A DNA stretch of 64,000 nucleotides from Symbiodinium natans (taxonomy: Eukaryota; Sar; Dinophyceae; Suessiales; Symbiodiniaceae), in NCBI GenBank assembly GCA_905221605.1, contig CAJNDS010001657.1, positions 309,644 through 373,643 on the forward strand, given 5' to 3'. The notes under the pieces are model-generated. The model saw only the letters and a program-made list of their open reading frames with translations. It did no database searches and was not told the DNA's origin. The number at the start of each line of letters is the position of its first letter. Within the stretch, counting starts at the first letter, position 1. Shown here piece after piece: positions 1-11,262 of the stretch. Both the position numbers and the translations under genes were made by a program.

Positions 1-81
1 CAAACCAAGAACCCTGCACCCTCGAGACCCCCGCTAACATCCCCCAGGAGTTCCCTACCCCTCCCTGTCCAAGATCCTGTC

Positions 82-3000
82 CTCGAATGGAAGCTTGCCG
101 CCAGCCACGGCGCAGAGTCCAGCAGGCAGCTGATGCGGGTTGCAGCCATACCTAGGAGGTTGCTACTGGGTAATCACGCTATTGCGGGCATTGGGATAGT
201 GGAGCATATCACAAAATTCCGGGCATCGGGATAATGAAGCATATCACAGAATTGCGTTTCCGGGCCGTTTGGATGATGTCTGGGTGCTTCCGCGCCGCAC
301 CGAATCCTCTCGACTCCATCCAACGCCCCCCCCCCCCCCTCCCGTCTTGTAGAAGCACATTGAACAACAGCTGCACACAAATCCCAAGTTCAACCTCAAT
401 CTTGTTTTACTCCACCACAAAACTTCCATGGGCCATGAAAGATCGAGGCTTTGGGGCTTCAGGGCAAGGCACTTCAGTGGCATCTGCAGGTCAAAGGTGA
501 TGGTCTTCTTCGCCGGAGGCTCAGTCACCTGTTGCAGAGCATCGCCCCGTCCCAGACAAGCTGCATCAAAAGCATCTGCTGCAACTACTGGTACCAGACA
601 GTGAGCCCTTCAAGTGCTACGTCACTGCTACGTCACATCCTTCGACCTCTCGTCCCTGAAGTTCCTCAAGCGGGCTGCCTCCCCGGCCATCCATGCACTC
701 ACAGCCGAGTCATATGACGAGGTGAGTGCGTACGCAGCAGCAGCCATGTTCTTGCGGAAGGCCTGAGCCCGAACCCAATCATGCATGCCATAAGAAGTAG
801 CCCTGTATGGAAAACGATTCACTCTGGCAAATCACTGCCTTGGAGGCCATTGACACAGGTACGCCAGCATGCGGGATAACGTGCCATCCAAAGCACAAAA
901 GTTGTGCAGCCAGCGTTGTCGGACACTTCCTGCATGAACTTTCCGTACCTGTCAGAAAGGTGGTCCTGATAGAAAGGCTTGACTGCATCTCACTTCTGGA
1001 TTCTGAACCCATGCTCAAGGCTTCCAGCGCTGCGCCCGTAAAGAAAGAAGTGGACCAGATTCACGCAACCTTGCCCCACGGACCAGAATTCACGCAACCT
1101 TCCCCCACTGCCAGGTGCGACCACACTTGCCGCATCTTAGACCCAAACCTCACCCAGAACCATCCTGAACTCCTCAACCCTCAGCCTGAACAGGAGAGTG
1201 CACACATCAGCCACACAGCCCCCAGTACCCTGAAACCGAAGAGACAGGCCGGAAGTCGAAAGCAGCTCTCTGGGCCACAAAGGCCCCTCCTAAAGACTCT
1301 TTCTTGAAGACGGATGCGGCACTGGCCAGGGCTGGTCAGGATGGTCACCGCCGCGTTGTTCTTAGCCGAGGCCCGGATCATTGCCTTAGGAGGGAAGGTC
1401 AAAAGAGGGGTGTTGGGGGTGGGTTTCGGACCCCTAGGGCTCCTCGGACTTAGGGTGTTTATGGGTGTTTTCTCTGGGCTGCAATTCTGCCTTGTTTCGG
1501 TTCTTGGACTTCAGGAAAGTACAGGGTGGGTAGAGGACGACTAATGCGAGAATATGCGAGACCAGCGCACACGTTTAACAGGCTCACCCCTGAGTTGAGA
1601 GCGGTTGCCTGCTAAAGAAACCGTGGAAAAAGGCCAGCCGCGCATATTGGTACTACATTCGCTGTCCTGGTCTGAACATCCAGCCAGTTTTCCAATTGAA
1701 TCTGAGATGGAAACATGAGCGAATGACAGTTGAACAGACCAGCAGGTAGGGATCCAACTTCTCAAGTGGACTGAAGACCGACTATTTCATCACGCTTACG
1801 ATAGAGCGTAGAAGAAGAAGCAGAACGTGCCAAGGACCGCTCGGACTTATCTCGGACTCACAACTAAGTCAATCCAGTCCAACACCGACCTAAGGAACGT
1901 GGCTTGATTTAGCGAGCTGAGAACAAACTCCCATGGGCGGCCACAGTGACTGGACCGCCGATATCGATGTTTTCAATGCATGTCGCGAAGTCGCCACCTT
2001 GCAACCAAAGACTCTGCAGATTTTGACACCATAAGCGCAGTTCACACTGCAGATGACCACGGATGTTGCGCAGCTTTCACAGATGCCACCCTTAATCCCG
2101 GATTGGCCCGAATTCGACCCTGACTGCTTAAAAACCTATCAGTGGTCGGGGATCGGGTGCAGAGATTACCCATGCATCCCAGATGCCCCACCCAAGCTCT
2201 CAAGATCTGGAGCCTTAGATTTTCATATCTGAAGCCTTGAAGCCATCTGCAAGCCCTTTCCTGCACCCCAAGCCCCAAAGTAACCCAAAATCACAATCTT
2301 TGCTCCGAGTGTAGCAGCTTATCTCCCTGGAGATGCAACCGGCCTTTGGCCACAGCCTCCTGGAATGGATACCTCTTGAGCAGAAAGAGATCTTGGAAGC
2401 TTCGGCCACTTCGGCATGTCAATGTCAGGTTCTGCAAGTTCGACACACCCGAGCATGCTTCAGGCTGGACCCCTGACAGTTCACACACTCTTTGAGAAGG
2501 AGCTACGGGCTTCAACAACTGGCGACTGTCTCGAAAGCTTGCCCACACCATGTCAATGATTTAGGATGGCTTAGGCTTCCAGATCGAGTCCCAACTCCTT
2601 TCAACCACAGGGAAGCCGAGTCGCAGGTTCACGACGACCAAGTCAATCTTTCGAATGCTGTGCTTCTCCATCTCTGCCTAACGAACATGGGGCCCCCTGA
2701 AGCGCTGACACCCACATCGGACCCACATGACTACCATTGCCTTTCCAGTTCATGCAAGGGCGATTCTGCACCAGAGATGCCCAGTTCAAGTTTATGTATA
2801 TTGTGCTGCAAGAAAAAAAACAGGCCCAAGCACCGATGGTCCGAACACAATACGCTGTGAGGCTGTATGCGTGCTAAGCATCCGAAAGCTATGCAGCTGT
2901 TCTGAAAACTACCCGCAATGGAACCTGTTGGGGCAGTTCTTGCGACTTGGACAGGGACCTTCTCTTGCGCTCTACGCCCAAGGGTGACCACAAACCCCCT

Positions 3001-5041
3001 AACCTGCCCTGCAATGCAAAAAACCCCCCAAAAACACAGATTCAAAAGTATCCGAACTTTGAATTCGAAATCCCACGGCAGCTCGACGCATCCGCCTCGT
3101 GCCCAGCGTTGCCACGCGCAGCCAGGAGGCCTCCGTGCACCTTGGGGTGGAGTGTCTTCACCTGAGAGCGAAAGGGTGCTTCCTTGTGCTTCTAGAGCTC
3201 AGTGCAGTTCATTTTCTGAGGTTCCAGCTAAGTTGAGGGCATCTTAGGGGGGTGCTGAAGGGTGCTAAGCGGCTTCGCTTTGGACTTTCTACCAGAGGTT
3301 TTTTTGATGAGGGCTGCAGGCGTGTCATGCTGGGTGGACATAGATGTCTGAGCTTTTCGCTACACTGAGATGATAAGAGCTCAACTTGGACCTGAGATCT
3401 GCCACTATAGTCGACACAGGGTGCCGAATCTATGTATTTTAGACTTGCCTAGCAAGGACCTGCTACTCTGAAAGCTGAACACAAGCTGGAGGGCCCTTTG
3501 GGTTTATGCTTCATCGCGCACAAGGTTCGGACACGATGCCCAAACCCCTCAAATCATGGCCGCGGCACGCGTCCGTCCAGGATCTCCGGGGATCCAGTGT
3601 AGTCGGCAACGTCCTGTTTCTCTGCACTGGACGCAGAACGGGTTCGGCTACGAGGTGAGAAACAAAGCACTCCGGCAACGACGTGCGCATCTCCTTTATG
3701 CTTTTGGTATCGGGCCACTGGGCGACTCAAAAACTTCCCAGCGGGGATTATTGTGCACTGATTTGTTTTCGGGGTTGCTGTGCGTACCACGCCTGCCGAC
3801 GTTTCGCGAGGCATCGATTATTTCGAACCTGAACCTGAAAAAGCCCATTGTTGCAAAATGTTAAACGACGCATGGCTTCAACACTTCCAGTCGCGTCAGG
3901 GTCTCGCTGGGTCTGTAGTTTTAGGGCTTTTGGCTTTGGAGTGCTCGGGTGTAAGCTAGTGTTTGGGGTGTTGTGTTGATTCCTTGCAGCTTCATGCACA
4001 AAGAGGCTGAAAGAGACCAAAAACACTGCAAATAACCGTGTTCTGCATAGTACGCTCATCATTGATGTCATAATGTTGTTCTCTCGTTGTTCTTTGTTGT
4101 TTCCTTCATTCTTCGGATCTTTCTGTTGTTCGCTCCTTCTTCCTGATTTGAATTTCTGTCGATCTGCGTCCTTATTTTGTCAGTTACTTTTTTCTTTCGG
4201 TCCTTCTTTCGGTAAGTAGTAATTTGTGTTTATGTAGTCGTTTCTTTGTGTCGCTCTTTCTTTTCTTTTCTGAAGTTCGTCCTTGCTTTTGGTCTTTCTT
4301 TGCGTCTGGGGGTGGGGGGGGGAAACGGTGCACGGTAAACCCTCCGTGTGCAAAAAGCATGGTTCTCAAAGCCACCGAAGGACGAAATGAAGAAGTAGAT
4401 CTCAAATGCCCAGCCCACAGAATTCGCACATCGAAAACGTGCCCTGCATGTCGAACACCGATTTCAATGCCGGCCGGTATCACCCCTGCATCTTGCCGGT
4501 AACAAGGTAAGACCTCCGCAAAAAAAGGGCGCAATCCGTTGTTAACCCCGTACAGCTCCTGAACGGTGCATCCCAGGTCCCGGAGCTTGGCGGCTGTCCC
4601 GCCGGTGGAAAGGATGTGCACACCTGGGCAAGGAAACAGGCCCCACCTCCATATAAGCTCTCCGCCCGTCCCCCTAACCCCCAAACCCTCAGCCCTAAGC
4701 CAGCTGAGCCACCCTTCGAGGCCAAGAACTTGCCCAAGTCCTCGAGGCCCGCCTCTGCTCAGGGTGCACTTTTAAAGGGCCCCTACTCAACTCTGATGAG
4801 GAAGGGTGAGAGCTCATGTTTCAAGCGGCTAAGTCTGAGCTGGAGAAGCGGCTTCGTACACTCAAACGCCCCGCCTGGAAGCCATCAATTCTCAACGTAC
4901 CACGAGGCCCGCTACACGACTCTGCTCAAAAGCCTTGACGCTACGGCCCCTTGGCGGAAGCACCGAAACCTCCATAAACCTCCCTTCGGGCCCTTCAGGT
5001 GCCTTGTCGAAGACAGAGACAAGGGCGGTCTTCACCTCCAC
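82..5041 (-). CDS. purH: Bifunctional purine biosynthesis protein PurH/ATIC (IMP cyclohydrolase domain and start of AICAR transformylase domain), 13 exons, runs off left edge
   Basis: This enzyme makes the last two steps of IMP synthesis: formylation of AICAR and ring closure of FAICAR. Exons in coding order: 5041-5003, 4752-4713, 4623-4559, 3613-3569, 3161-3096, 2677-2625, 2372-2344, 1997-1951, 1384-1323, 948-897, 762-688, 528-473 and 151-82. All joins are in phase. Family motifs appear in the right order: ALVSVFDK, HILSTGGT, DYTGSPEILDGR, VKTLHPKVHGG, IDLVVVNLYPF, CIENIDIGGP, MIRASAKNNAAVT, YALTSSYDSAVSAW and LKYGCNPHQ. The last marks the start of the transformylase domain. Donors in my model are 6 GT, 5 GC and 2 GA, all with AG acceptors, which is dinoflagellate-like. 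The leader exon with the start codon, upstream of 5041, was not found. The 3' exons (after KLPFE) lie beyond base 1. Identity is very secure; single boundaries may be off by a few bases. Confidence 0.93.
186..255. repeat. Two-copy 35-bp tandem duplication
   Basis: Bases 186-220 and 221-255 are near-identical 35-mers beginning GGGCAT and containing GCATATCACA, with a partial third copy (ATTGC) just before. They lie in the purH intron between the exons at 151 and 473. Confidence 0.8.
1052..1108. repeat. 28/29-bp tandem duplication
   Basis: Bases 1052-1079 and 1080-1108 are near-identical direct copies containing CACGCAACCTT, separated by nothing. They sit in the purH intron between the exons at 948 and 1323. 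Confidence 0.75.
4072..4320. repeat. Low-complexity T-rich tract inside a purH intron
   Basis: The plus strand is dominated by TTGTTC, TTTCTTTC and TCGGT-like words, that is, a purine-rich run on the coding (minus) strand, ending in a G run near 4310. It lies in the 945-bp GA-AG intron 3614-4558. Confidence 0.6.
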
Positions 5042-6700
5042 CTGTCCCCAGAACTTTGGGGGGTCAGGGTCGGAGGATGTTAGAGGAGTGCAGTAGTAGG
5101 GTTGAGCGTCTGGGGGTGTGCAGGCTTTTCGGTTTGAGTCGCCTTTTGGCTTCGGGTGTTTGTGGTTTAGGGCCGTGCCTGTTGCTAAGCTTTCTGGGGC
5201 TTTGTTTGCTTCTAAGGGTTTAGCAAGCCGAGGGCGGCAGCCACTTCAGTAGGCAATCCTGAATCCCGAACCAGGAGAATTTTGCCTTGTCAACAACCTC
5301 TGCACTGACGGAGGCGAGCGTGGTGGGTCCCATGGCTCCACGGTACTGACAGGCTGGCAGGAATCTTTACTTTTAAATTGGGAACTTTCGAGCCGAACGG
5401 CCGCGTTTGAGGGTCTTCAGGGTACTGGGTGAACCCTGTCTGACCCCTACGTGGAGTCTGACGCCCAAAACCCCAAACTGTACATGTGTGCCTAACCTAC
5501 ACACTTCCCCAAACCCGAAAAACTTCTCACTCTTTCACAAGCAGACTCAACAGACATGAAACTCATCCTCCTGCCCTGTTAAGGCCCTTGATCCCTAGCT
5601 CAGGCACTGCGAGTACCACAACCTGAAATCGTTGAGCCGTGTGCCAGGACAAGCATCACAATCTTGACATTCTGCTTGGACTGTGCAGTCGCTCTGCAAA
5701 CGCCGCACACAAACTATACAACTGAAAGACGACCCGCAATATGCCTTCCCAAACTCCCAACTCCCTAAATTCTGTACAAAAAAAACGCCCGAAAACCCCC
5801 ACCATACACCTTGGGCTCCTGCCGGAAGTAGGTGCGGCAAGCACAGCACCAGGCGGAGAGGTAGCAGGAAGCGATGCAATTGCCAGGTCATGTATACCTG
5901 ACGCCCCGCCATGTCCCTTCGTGCGTTGTGCTGACTTAGGGTGCAGAGTGTGGTGCCAGCATGCACGATCTTTATGAAATTTACAGAAGGCAACAACAAG
6001 TGTCGGCGATTGCTCCTATATTCCGGACGCGTGACGCAAACCCATTCAAGACAGAACCCGAGGCAGGATTGTGCACGCCTACTAAGGAAAAAACGTACAA
6101 GTTCGGGTTTCCGAGGATAAGCATTGAAACACAACGTGAGAAAATTGATTTTCTGCTAGGACGAATACGGGCTCGCCTAGTAAAATGCACAGAATTGTAG
6201 AGGATAAGAGAGGCGTACAGGAAGCAAACAATTCTCCTAGCAACTCCACATGGACGAAAAACGGTCAACGTTTACAACATACAGGGTTCCGCATAGGTTG
6301 GCAAAATAGCGGCTTTCACGTGTCAATATCGCGCTTCCTACTCCAGTAAAAAACATAAAAAGCGTTTCAAACAAAATGAATCAGGAAATAGATTCTCTTC
6401 CGAATCATGGAGGAAGGCTTTCTGCTCAAGATGTAGAAGAAACACAGGTCAAATGAAGGTTTTCCTCTTAAGTAGGGTTTTCAAACATGTAGACAAATGG
6501 ACCTTCCACATCATAATGGAGATCAAAATATTGGGGCTTCCTATTTCCTATACAAAACCGACATTGCCCCATTGAGATGTGGAGGTACTAGTACTGGAGG
6601 CTTCCTAAATATTAAGTATGGAGAACGTAGGGCTTTCTGATTAAAAGGTTGAGGTCGTAGAGGCTTCCGATCAATGTATACAGGAGGGATTTTCGAGTAA
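5042..6700. other. Unassigned stretch upstream of purH; includes AT-richer segment 5960-6670
   Basis: The missing 5' exon(s) of purH should lie here but no conserved motif identifies them. From about 5960 to 6670 the base composition becomes clearly AT-richer than the surroundings. It contains a plus-strand frame 5961-6296 of 112 codons with a single in-frame TAG at 6198. It also contains loose repeats of a GGCTTCC/GGCTTTCT word between 6413 and 6665. I see no recognisable gene. Confidence 0.4.
5961..6296 (+). pseudogene. Possible TAG-interrupted ORF, unknown
   Basis: A plus-strand frame starts with ATG at 5961, is interrupted by TAG at 6198-6200 and continues in the same frame to TAG at 6294-6296. 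The translated segments are lysine/arginine-rich and rather protein-like (for example FGFPRISIET, IDFLLGRIRARL, and after the stop TVNVYNIQG). It could be a decayed inserted gene or chance. No family is recognised, and it runs against the otherwise minus-strand gene direction. Confidence 0.2.
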
Positions 6701-6837
6701 TGTTGAACTGAGATAGCGCATCCTGACTAAACTGGCAAGACAAAGCCTGCAAAGCTGGGATTGGTCATTGCTTTTGTGGGTTGCAACCAACCTTCCACAA
6801 CCCTCTACAATTCGTGGGTTTTGGGGTTCGCATTTTT

Positions 6838-9016
6838 CGGCTTCGCCAGCATCATCGTCGCCAATGGTGTCGTCGACTACCTCGTCCGCTCCAGTGCCAG
6901 GCTCCTGAGTGATTAAGGACTGCAAATTCTGGACAACTTGAGAGTTGAAACAACAGCTCCAGCAAACAGCAAAGACAGCAAAGACTAAGGATTCCCAGTT
7001 GACCTACAGCCCCAGCCGCCGATGGACAAAGAGCCAGAAGGCCAAGAAGCTGTTGCGTATCAACCCTGGTCAACCTTGAAATCTCCAAAAATTGCTAAGC
7101 TCCCAGACCCTGAACATCTAGATCTGAGACCCACGCAGCCCGCAACCCTCTGAAGCAGCGTTTTGAACCCTAGTTTTGGTTCTGCGGCTTCAACAACTCT
7201 GCAACTTCTGCAGCAATCGGACACACTCCTCGGGAGCTTTGGCCCCTTCTGCAGTGTGGGCCCCGAAGAGGGCGCTGGCGGCCTCGTCACGCAAAACAAC
7301 GCAAATTACGCTCTCATCTTATGGGCCCTTTTGTTGCTTTGTACTTGGAGGTTCATGGTACTTATTAAGCGAATATGGCTATAAGTACAGTCATAAGTAC
7401 AGTTCTACTTGGTTAATTGCCAAGGGTTTCAGAGCAGCCTTTGTTCAACCCAAGCTTGGCCGACGAATGCTGCGATTTGAAGTTCAGGGTGTTAAGGCTT
7501 TGAGCTTTAAGGTTGCTAGGGCCTGCTAGGCTTGCAATTTAGGAGGGTTCGAGAAAATGAGGCCTTGTAGCTCCGTGACAGCTTGCATATGGACCCTGAC
7601 GCACAGCATGCCGAAGCTGCACACTCGTCGCGGTGGGCCCCAAACGTGGGAACCCCCGTGAGCTCCAATTTGCTGCTTTGTGTGGGATTTGCGTGACCCA
7701 CTCAGCCTTTCGGTTGCAATCTCGCGGGAGTGAAAAGCACATAAAGTGAAATTGCCACGCACGCCCCCCCCAAACCCAAGCACCACAGCACACCAAATAA
7801 GATGCTGGGTTCCGGATTCCGTGGTTTTAGGGGCTCAGGGGCTCAAGTTACTGAGGGCAGACGGGTTGTCAAACACTTGACTCATTGACATATGCCTGGC
7901 AGCTTAGGGGGCCTCCATGGCCGCAGCCAGCTGCCCCAGCGCCGAGGTCAGCTGCGTGCGGCGGTCAGCAACCTGAGGTAGGAGCCAAGCACATGCGGAG
8001 GGCTCCACATCTCAAGTTGGGGGTTTTGGGACTCAGGGCTTCAGGGTTGTAAGGCTTTTAAGGGTCTCGAGATTTTAACCCTTAAGGCTGAAGGTCCTGT
8101 CGCTCTGTTGAGGCCCACGCTGCTTGAACCGCAGATCGCTGGGAGTCCTGGTGAAAGACTGGACATGGGAAAGCTCCCAAAGAGCCCAATACCCCTTGAT
8201 ATGATTTAAGGCATTTTCCTTAATTAAGGGGTATTGGGCTCTTTGGGCTGGTGTTGCAAAACGTTAACAGGCCCTCAATTTCGCCCAAGTCTTCGAGCAC
8301 CTGCTGTGCAAACTTGTCGCAGGAACCCCTTGAAGAATCCTCTGTGTGTGTGTGTGTGTGTGCTCGCGCTGCTCTCTTCCAAAGAACCCAGCTGAATTAG
8401 GTAAGGGTTTTCAATATTCACGCACAACCACGCTGGCAGAGCAACTCCGCGTAACCGTATCTCTTGCCTGGGGGGGATCTCAAAGGGCTCGGCTGATGGC
8501 CTCCCAATGGCCCAAAACCCAACTCCATCCGCCCAGTCCTGGAAGGGTAAACCCGCAGCCTCGCGAGCCCGACCCACTGCGACGTCGCTGTCGGCAATCT
8601 GAGGTGGGAATCGTTGGTGGCTTTTGCTTTCGCATTCGCTGACCGCAGCCGTGGACTTCAGACCAAACTCCTAACCATTCGGGACGCTCTTCTGGGCTTG
8701 AGCGGCTTCATAGTATTGTTCAGGCATGAGAAGGCGCACCGACAGAAACTTCAAGACATGAAGAGTGCCTGGCAACTCACGCCAAGCTTGTCAGAAAGAA
8801 CGTCCCGACGAGGCTTGCTGATTGGCCGCAGAACCTTAAGCTGCTTCAGGTCCCCGAACCCCCAGCCCCAAACCCCCCCAAACCCCCCGAATCCCCCCCA
8901 AACCCCCCAAACCCCGCAAGCCAAACAAGCCAACCCCAAGACTTCAAAGCTGCCATCTTCCGGGTAGGTCACCGAAGCGACAAGCACCACGCCTCGGTCT
9001 GAAACCAATGCAGAGA
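6838..9016 (-). CDS. Exons of an unrecognised split gene (coiled-coil-like segments), probably the downstream part of the gene starting at 13506
   Basis: Several minus-strand segments look coding and have plausible splice sites: 9016-8943 (SDRGVVLVASVTYPEDG, ends before GT), 8598-8553 (ADSDVAVGRAREAA, GT donor), about 8328-8273 (CDKFAQQVLEDLGEIE), 7972-7913 (VADRRTQLTSALGQLAAAME, 20 codons, AG acceptor, GC donor), about 7281-7198 (GAHTAEGAKAPEECVRLL, GT donor) and about 6905-6838 (acidic, DDTIGDDDAGEAEK). The helical, charged character suggests a coiled-coil or scaffold protein. I do not recognise a family. Whether all belong to one transcript is inference from strand and spacing. Some phases between consecutive exons do not match, so exons are missing from the list. 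Confidence 0.4.
8176..8247. repeat. Perfect 22-bp inverted repeat with internal smaller palindrome
   Basis: Bases 8176-8197 are the exact reverse complement of 8226-8247. The 28-bp loop carries a second inverted pair, TTAAGG at 8206-8211 and CCTTAA at 8218-8223. It lies in a probable intron between the exons at 8273 and 7972. It looks like a hairpin or foldback (MITE-like) insertion rather than a terminator. Confidence 0.85.
8342..8363. repeat. (TG)n microsatellite
   Basis: About ten uninterrupted TG dinucleotides just upstream (coding-strand view) of the probable exon ending near 8328. On the coding strand this is a CA tract before an AG acceptor. Confidence 0.9.
8860..8925. repeat. C-rich AACCCCCC-type tract
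   Basis: Plus strand repeats of AAACCCCCC and AATCCCCCC with a G-rich complement; low-complexity, G-quadruplex-prone, in a probable intron. Confidence 0.8.
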
Positions 9017-10161
9017 CTGGAAGTCCTTGTCAAGGGCGAAGACGCGCAGCCTGGGAGCCGGAGCCCTTAGCCGCATATCCACGGACCTTTACGAGGATTC
9101 ACTGTGCAAAATAAGCCCAACAATGAAACATCCGAGGCCACGGTCGCTACATGCCCAGATTGTGCTGTTTGTGCCTCATTGTAGTGTATGTCAGCTCCGA
9201 TAACCGCTCCTCTCCCCTCACTCTTGTTCGAGCCTTTCGACGAAGAATATATTGAATAAGGACAGAGCAAAGAACAGGAAGGGGAAAAGGAGAGGGAGGG
9301 ACAAGGTAGCGAGAAGGACCACGAGAAGTCCCCCCCTTTGTTCTCCTTCTTTGTTGTCCTTCCCTTCTTACTCTGGCTTCTTGGATTTCAAGATGTCAGG
9401 CCTCGTTTAAAGGGGTCAGCAACCGATCACCCGACCTATTGCTAGGTAGTACAAACCTTGCATATACAGCTTCTGGCTTTCGGGGGGCTCTTACGATTTC
9501 TCCCCAGCAGGGGCATCTGGACATCACTCGGAAAGCTGGAGTCTTGAAAACCCATGATAAAGTGAAAGCCCCCAGCTGCAGGGTCGCAGTCTAGAACTTT
9601 TCGGGCTTAGGGGCTTGGGAAACCAAAATTGGGGAGGAATTGATGGGTTCTGCGAGGTCGGGCCTCGATGTACTTGCGTTGTTTTTTGGGGCATGGGAAG
9701 TGTTGCGCTCTACAGCCCCGAATCTCGTGGCAAGTGACACAAAAGCCACGCCCACTGCGAAGCCATCGTCGAAAAGAACGGCATCCCCCTTCGCACCAGT
9801 AGGCCTCGGTCTGGACCCATCGGCTTCAAACGGCTTTAACTTGGGGCTTACGATGGTTTACGGATTTCGGGTACTTCATGAAGTATTTGGGGTTGGATTT
9901 GCTGCGTCGTTCCTCGATACGTCGGGGTTGGTTGTAGCTGAAGTCTCACCCTCCCAATAGCTCGCAAGGCATCGGCAAACCGAAGTCTGCAGGTTCCCGG
10001 AAAAGCCAAGGCCCCTCCTCTCAACCCAAAACAACAACTCGCAAAACAGCTCACTTCAGCAGTCTTGCAGGGAGAATCAAGAGTCAAGCCCCTACTAGCC
10101 TTTAGCCCTGTTAGGGCATGGGATTGCCCATGCCTATAATTTCTGACTCCCCTCCCCTGCA

Positions 10162-10207
10162 GTATTGAGAGGATGGCGTGACTGCGCGCTTGGCCAGCAG
10201 CTCACGC
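10162..10207 (-). CDS. Probable exon, unrecognised
   Basis: After a CTTCTGCAG acceptor the frame reads RELLAKRAVTPSSQYC and meets a GC donor. Likely part of the minus-strand gene that starts at 13506; no family recognised. Confidence 0.3.
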
Positions 10208-11104
10208 CTGCAGAAGAAGGCCGAAACATGTACCCTCAAAAAGAATCCCGAGAGGCTTTTGGTTCAATTCTGTTGATTTTGGTCTTTGGGGGGGAAGGCC
10301 GGGGAAGGCTGAGTTTGGAAGCGTTCTAAGGGATGCTGAGGTTCAGACTTAGTCGAGCCTTCATGCTCTTCCGCATCTTTGCAGGCACCGGATTCACTGC
10401 CATCAGTTGGTTGGCGAAATTTGGCCTTTGGCTTGGGATTCATATTCGTAATTATTCGTAGACTTAATGAAGGCCCGAGATCTTGGACGCCCTGGTATGC
10501 CAGCCACGCAGTCTCCCCCAACGGTTCTTATGTGACCTCCTGCGTCTATCATGCCCCACATTCAAGTTTCAAATCGCATCATCAATTGCCGGAAAAAGCT
10601 CAAACCTCCCAGAAAACCCAAAAAAGCCCTCGAGGCCCTAGACCCCGACCCGAAGAGAAGCGAATCGAGGAAGCAGCAGCCCATGGCAGGCCTGGGTCAC
10701 AGCCGGCTTGGATTCGCTGTGGCTTTTGAGTTCAGAGGTTCGGGGTTTCAAAGGCTTTCGCGCTCAGGGTGTAGGCTCTAGTGGCGGAATAGAAGGTTCG
10801 CAGGTAGGCATGTACCATTTTGTGATTTGAGCCTGAAGACTGCAGTGACTACCGCAGGTTTCGGTTTTGGTCGGACATCACTCGGGGCTGTGGTACCCCA
10901 ACTTTCTTCCAAACACGCGAAAGTTGCGAAGAAGAAGCGTATATCTCCTCCTAGATGCTAGGATCCCAAGCTTGAAAAGTGTAGCGTTCTGAGGGCCTCG
11001 ACCTCCCTGACCCTCGACATTCTACCCCCTGAGCCAAGAGCCACTAAACCCAAGCTACCCCCCTTCAAAGATAAACATCGAACGTTCCCTTGGACGCCTA
11101 TAAT

Positions 11105-11262
11105 GAGCAATATCCATGACTCCGGGTGCCCAAGCACCAGGAGGTGGAAGAGTCGCGGCGCCACGCCGCCACCCAGTGGCCTGGACGAGTACAGGCGCTT
11201 AAGCACGTAAACCTGTGCGATGTGGGATCTTCCACCCAACACTTCAGCTTCATGGTCGAGCA
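11105..11262 (-). CDS. Probable coding segment, unrecognised
   Basis: The minus frame reads VLDHEAEVLGGRSHIAQVYV followed by LKRLYSS and RLFHLLVLGHPESW, which looks like folded-protein sequence. A GT donor may lie after SHIAQ. Same strand as, and between, the other probable exons of the 6.8-13.5 kb gene. Confidence 0.33.

Noticed and set aside
611-721. Plus-strand exon-like frame (FDLSSLKFLKRAASPAIH) with GTGAGT donor
   Set aside because: Overlaps in antisense the purH exon 762-688 (YALTSSYDSAVSAW).
3556-3864. Plus-strand frame with VVGNVLFLCTGRRTG and a good GT donor
   Set aside because: It is the exact complement of the purH exon 3613-3569 (DYTGSPEILDGR), which has strong family support.
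4200-4684. 166-codon minus frame as a whole
   Set aside because: Only its part 4623-4559 is a purH exon; the rest is intron.
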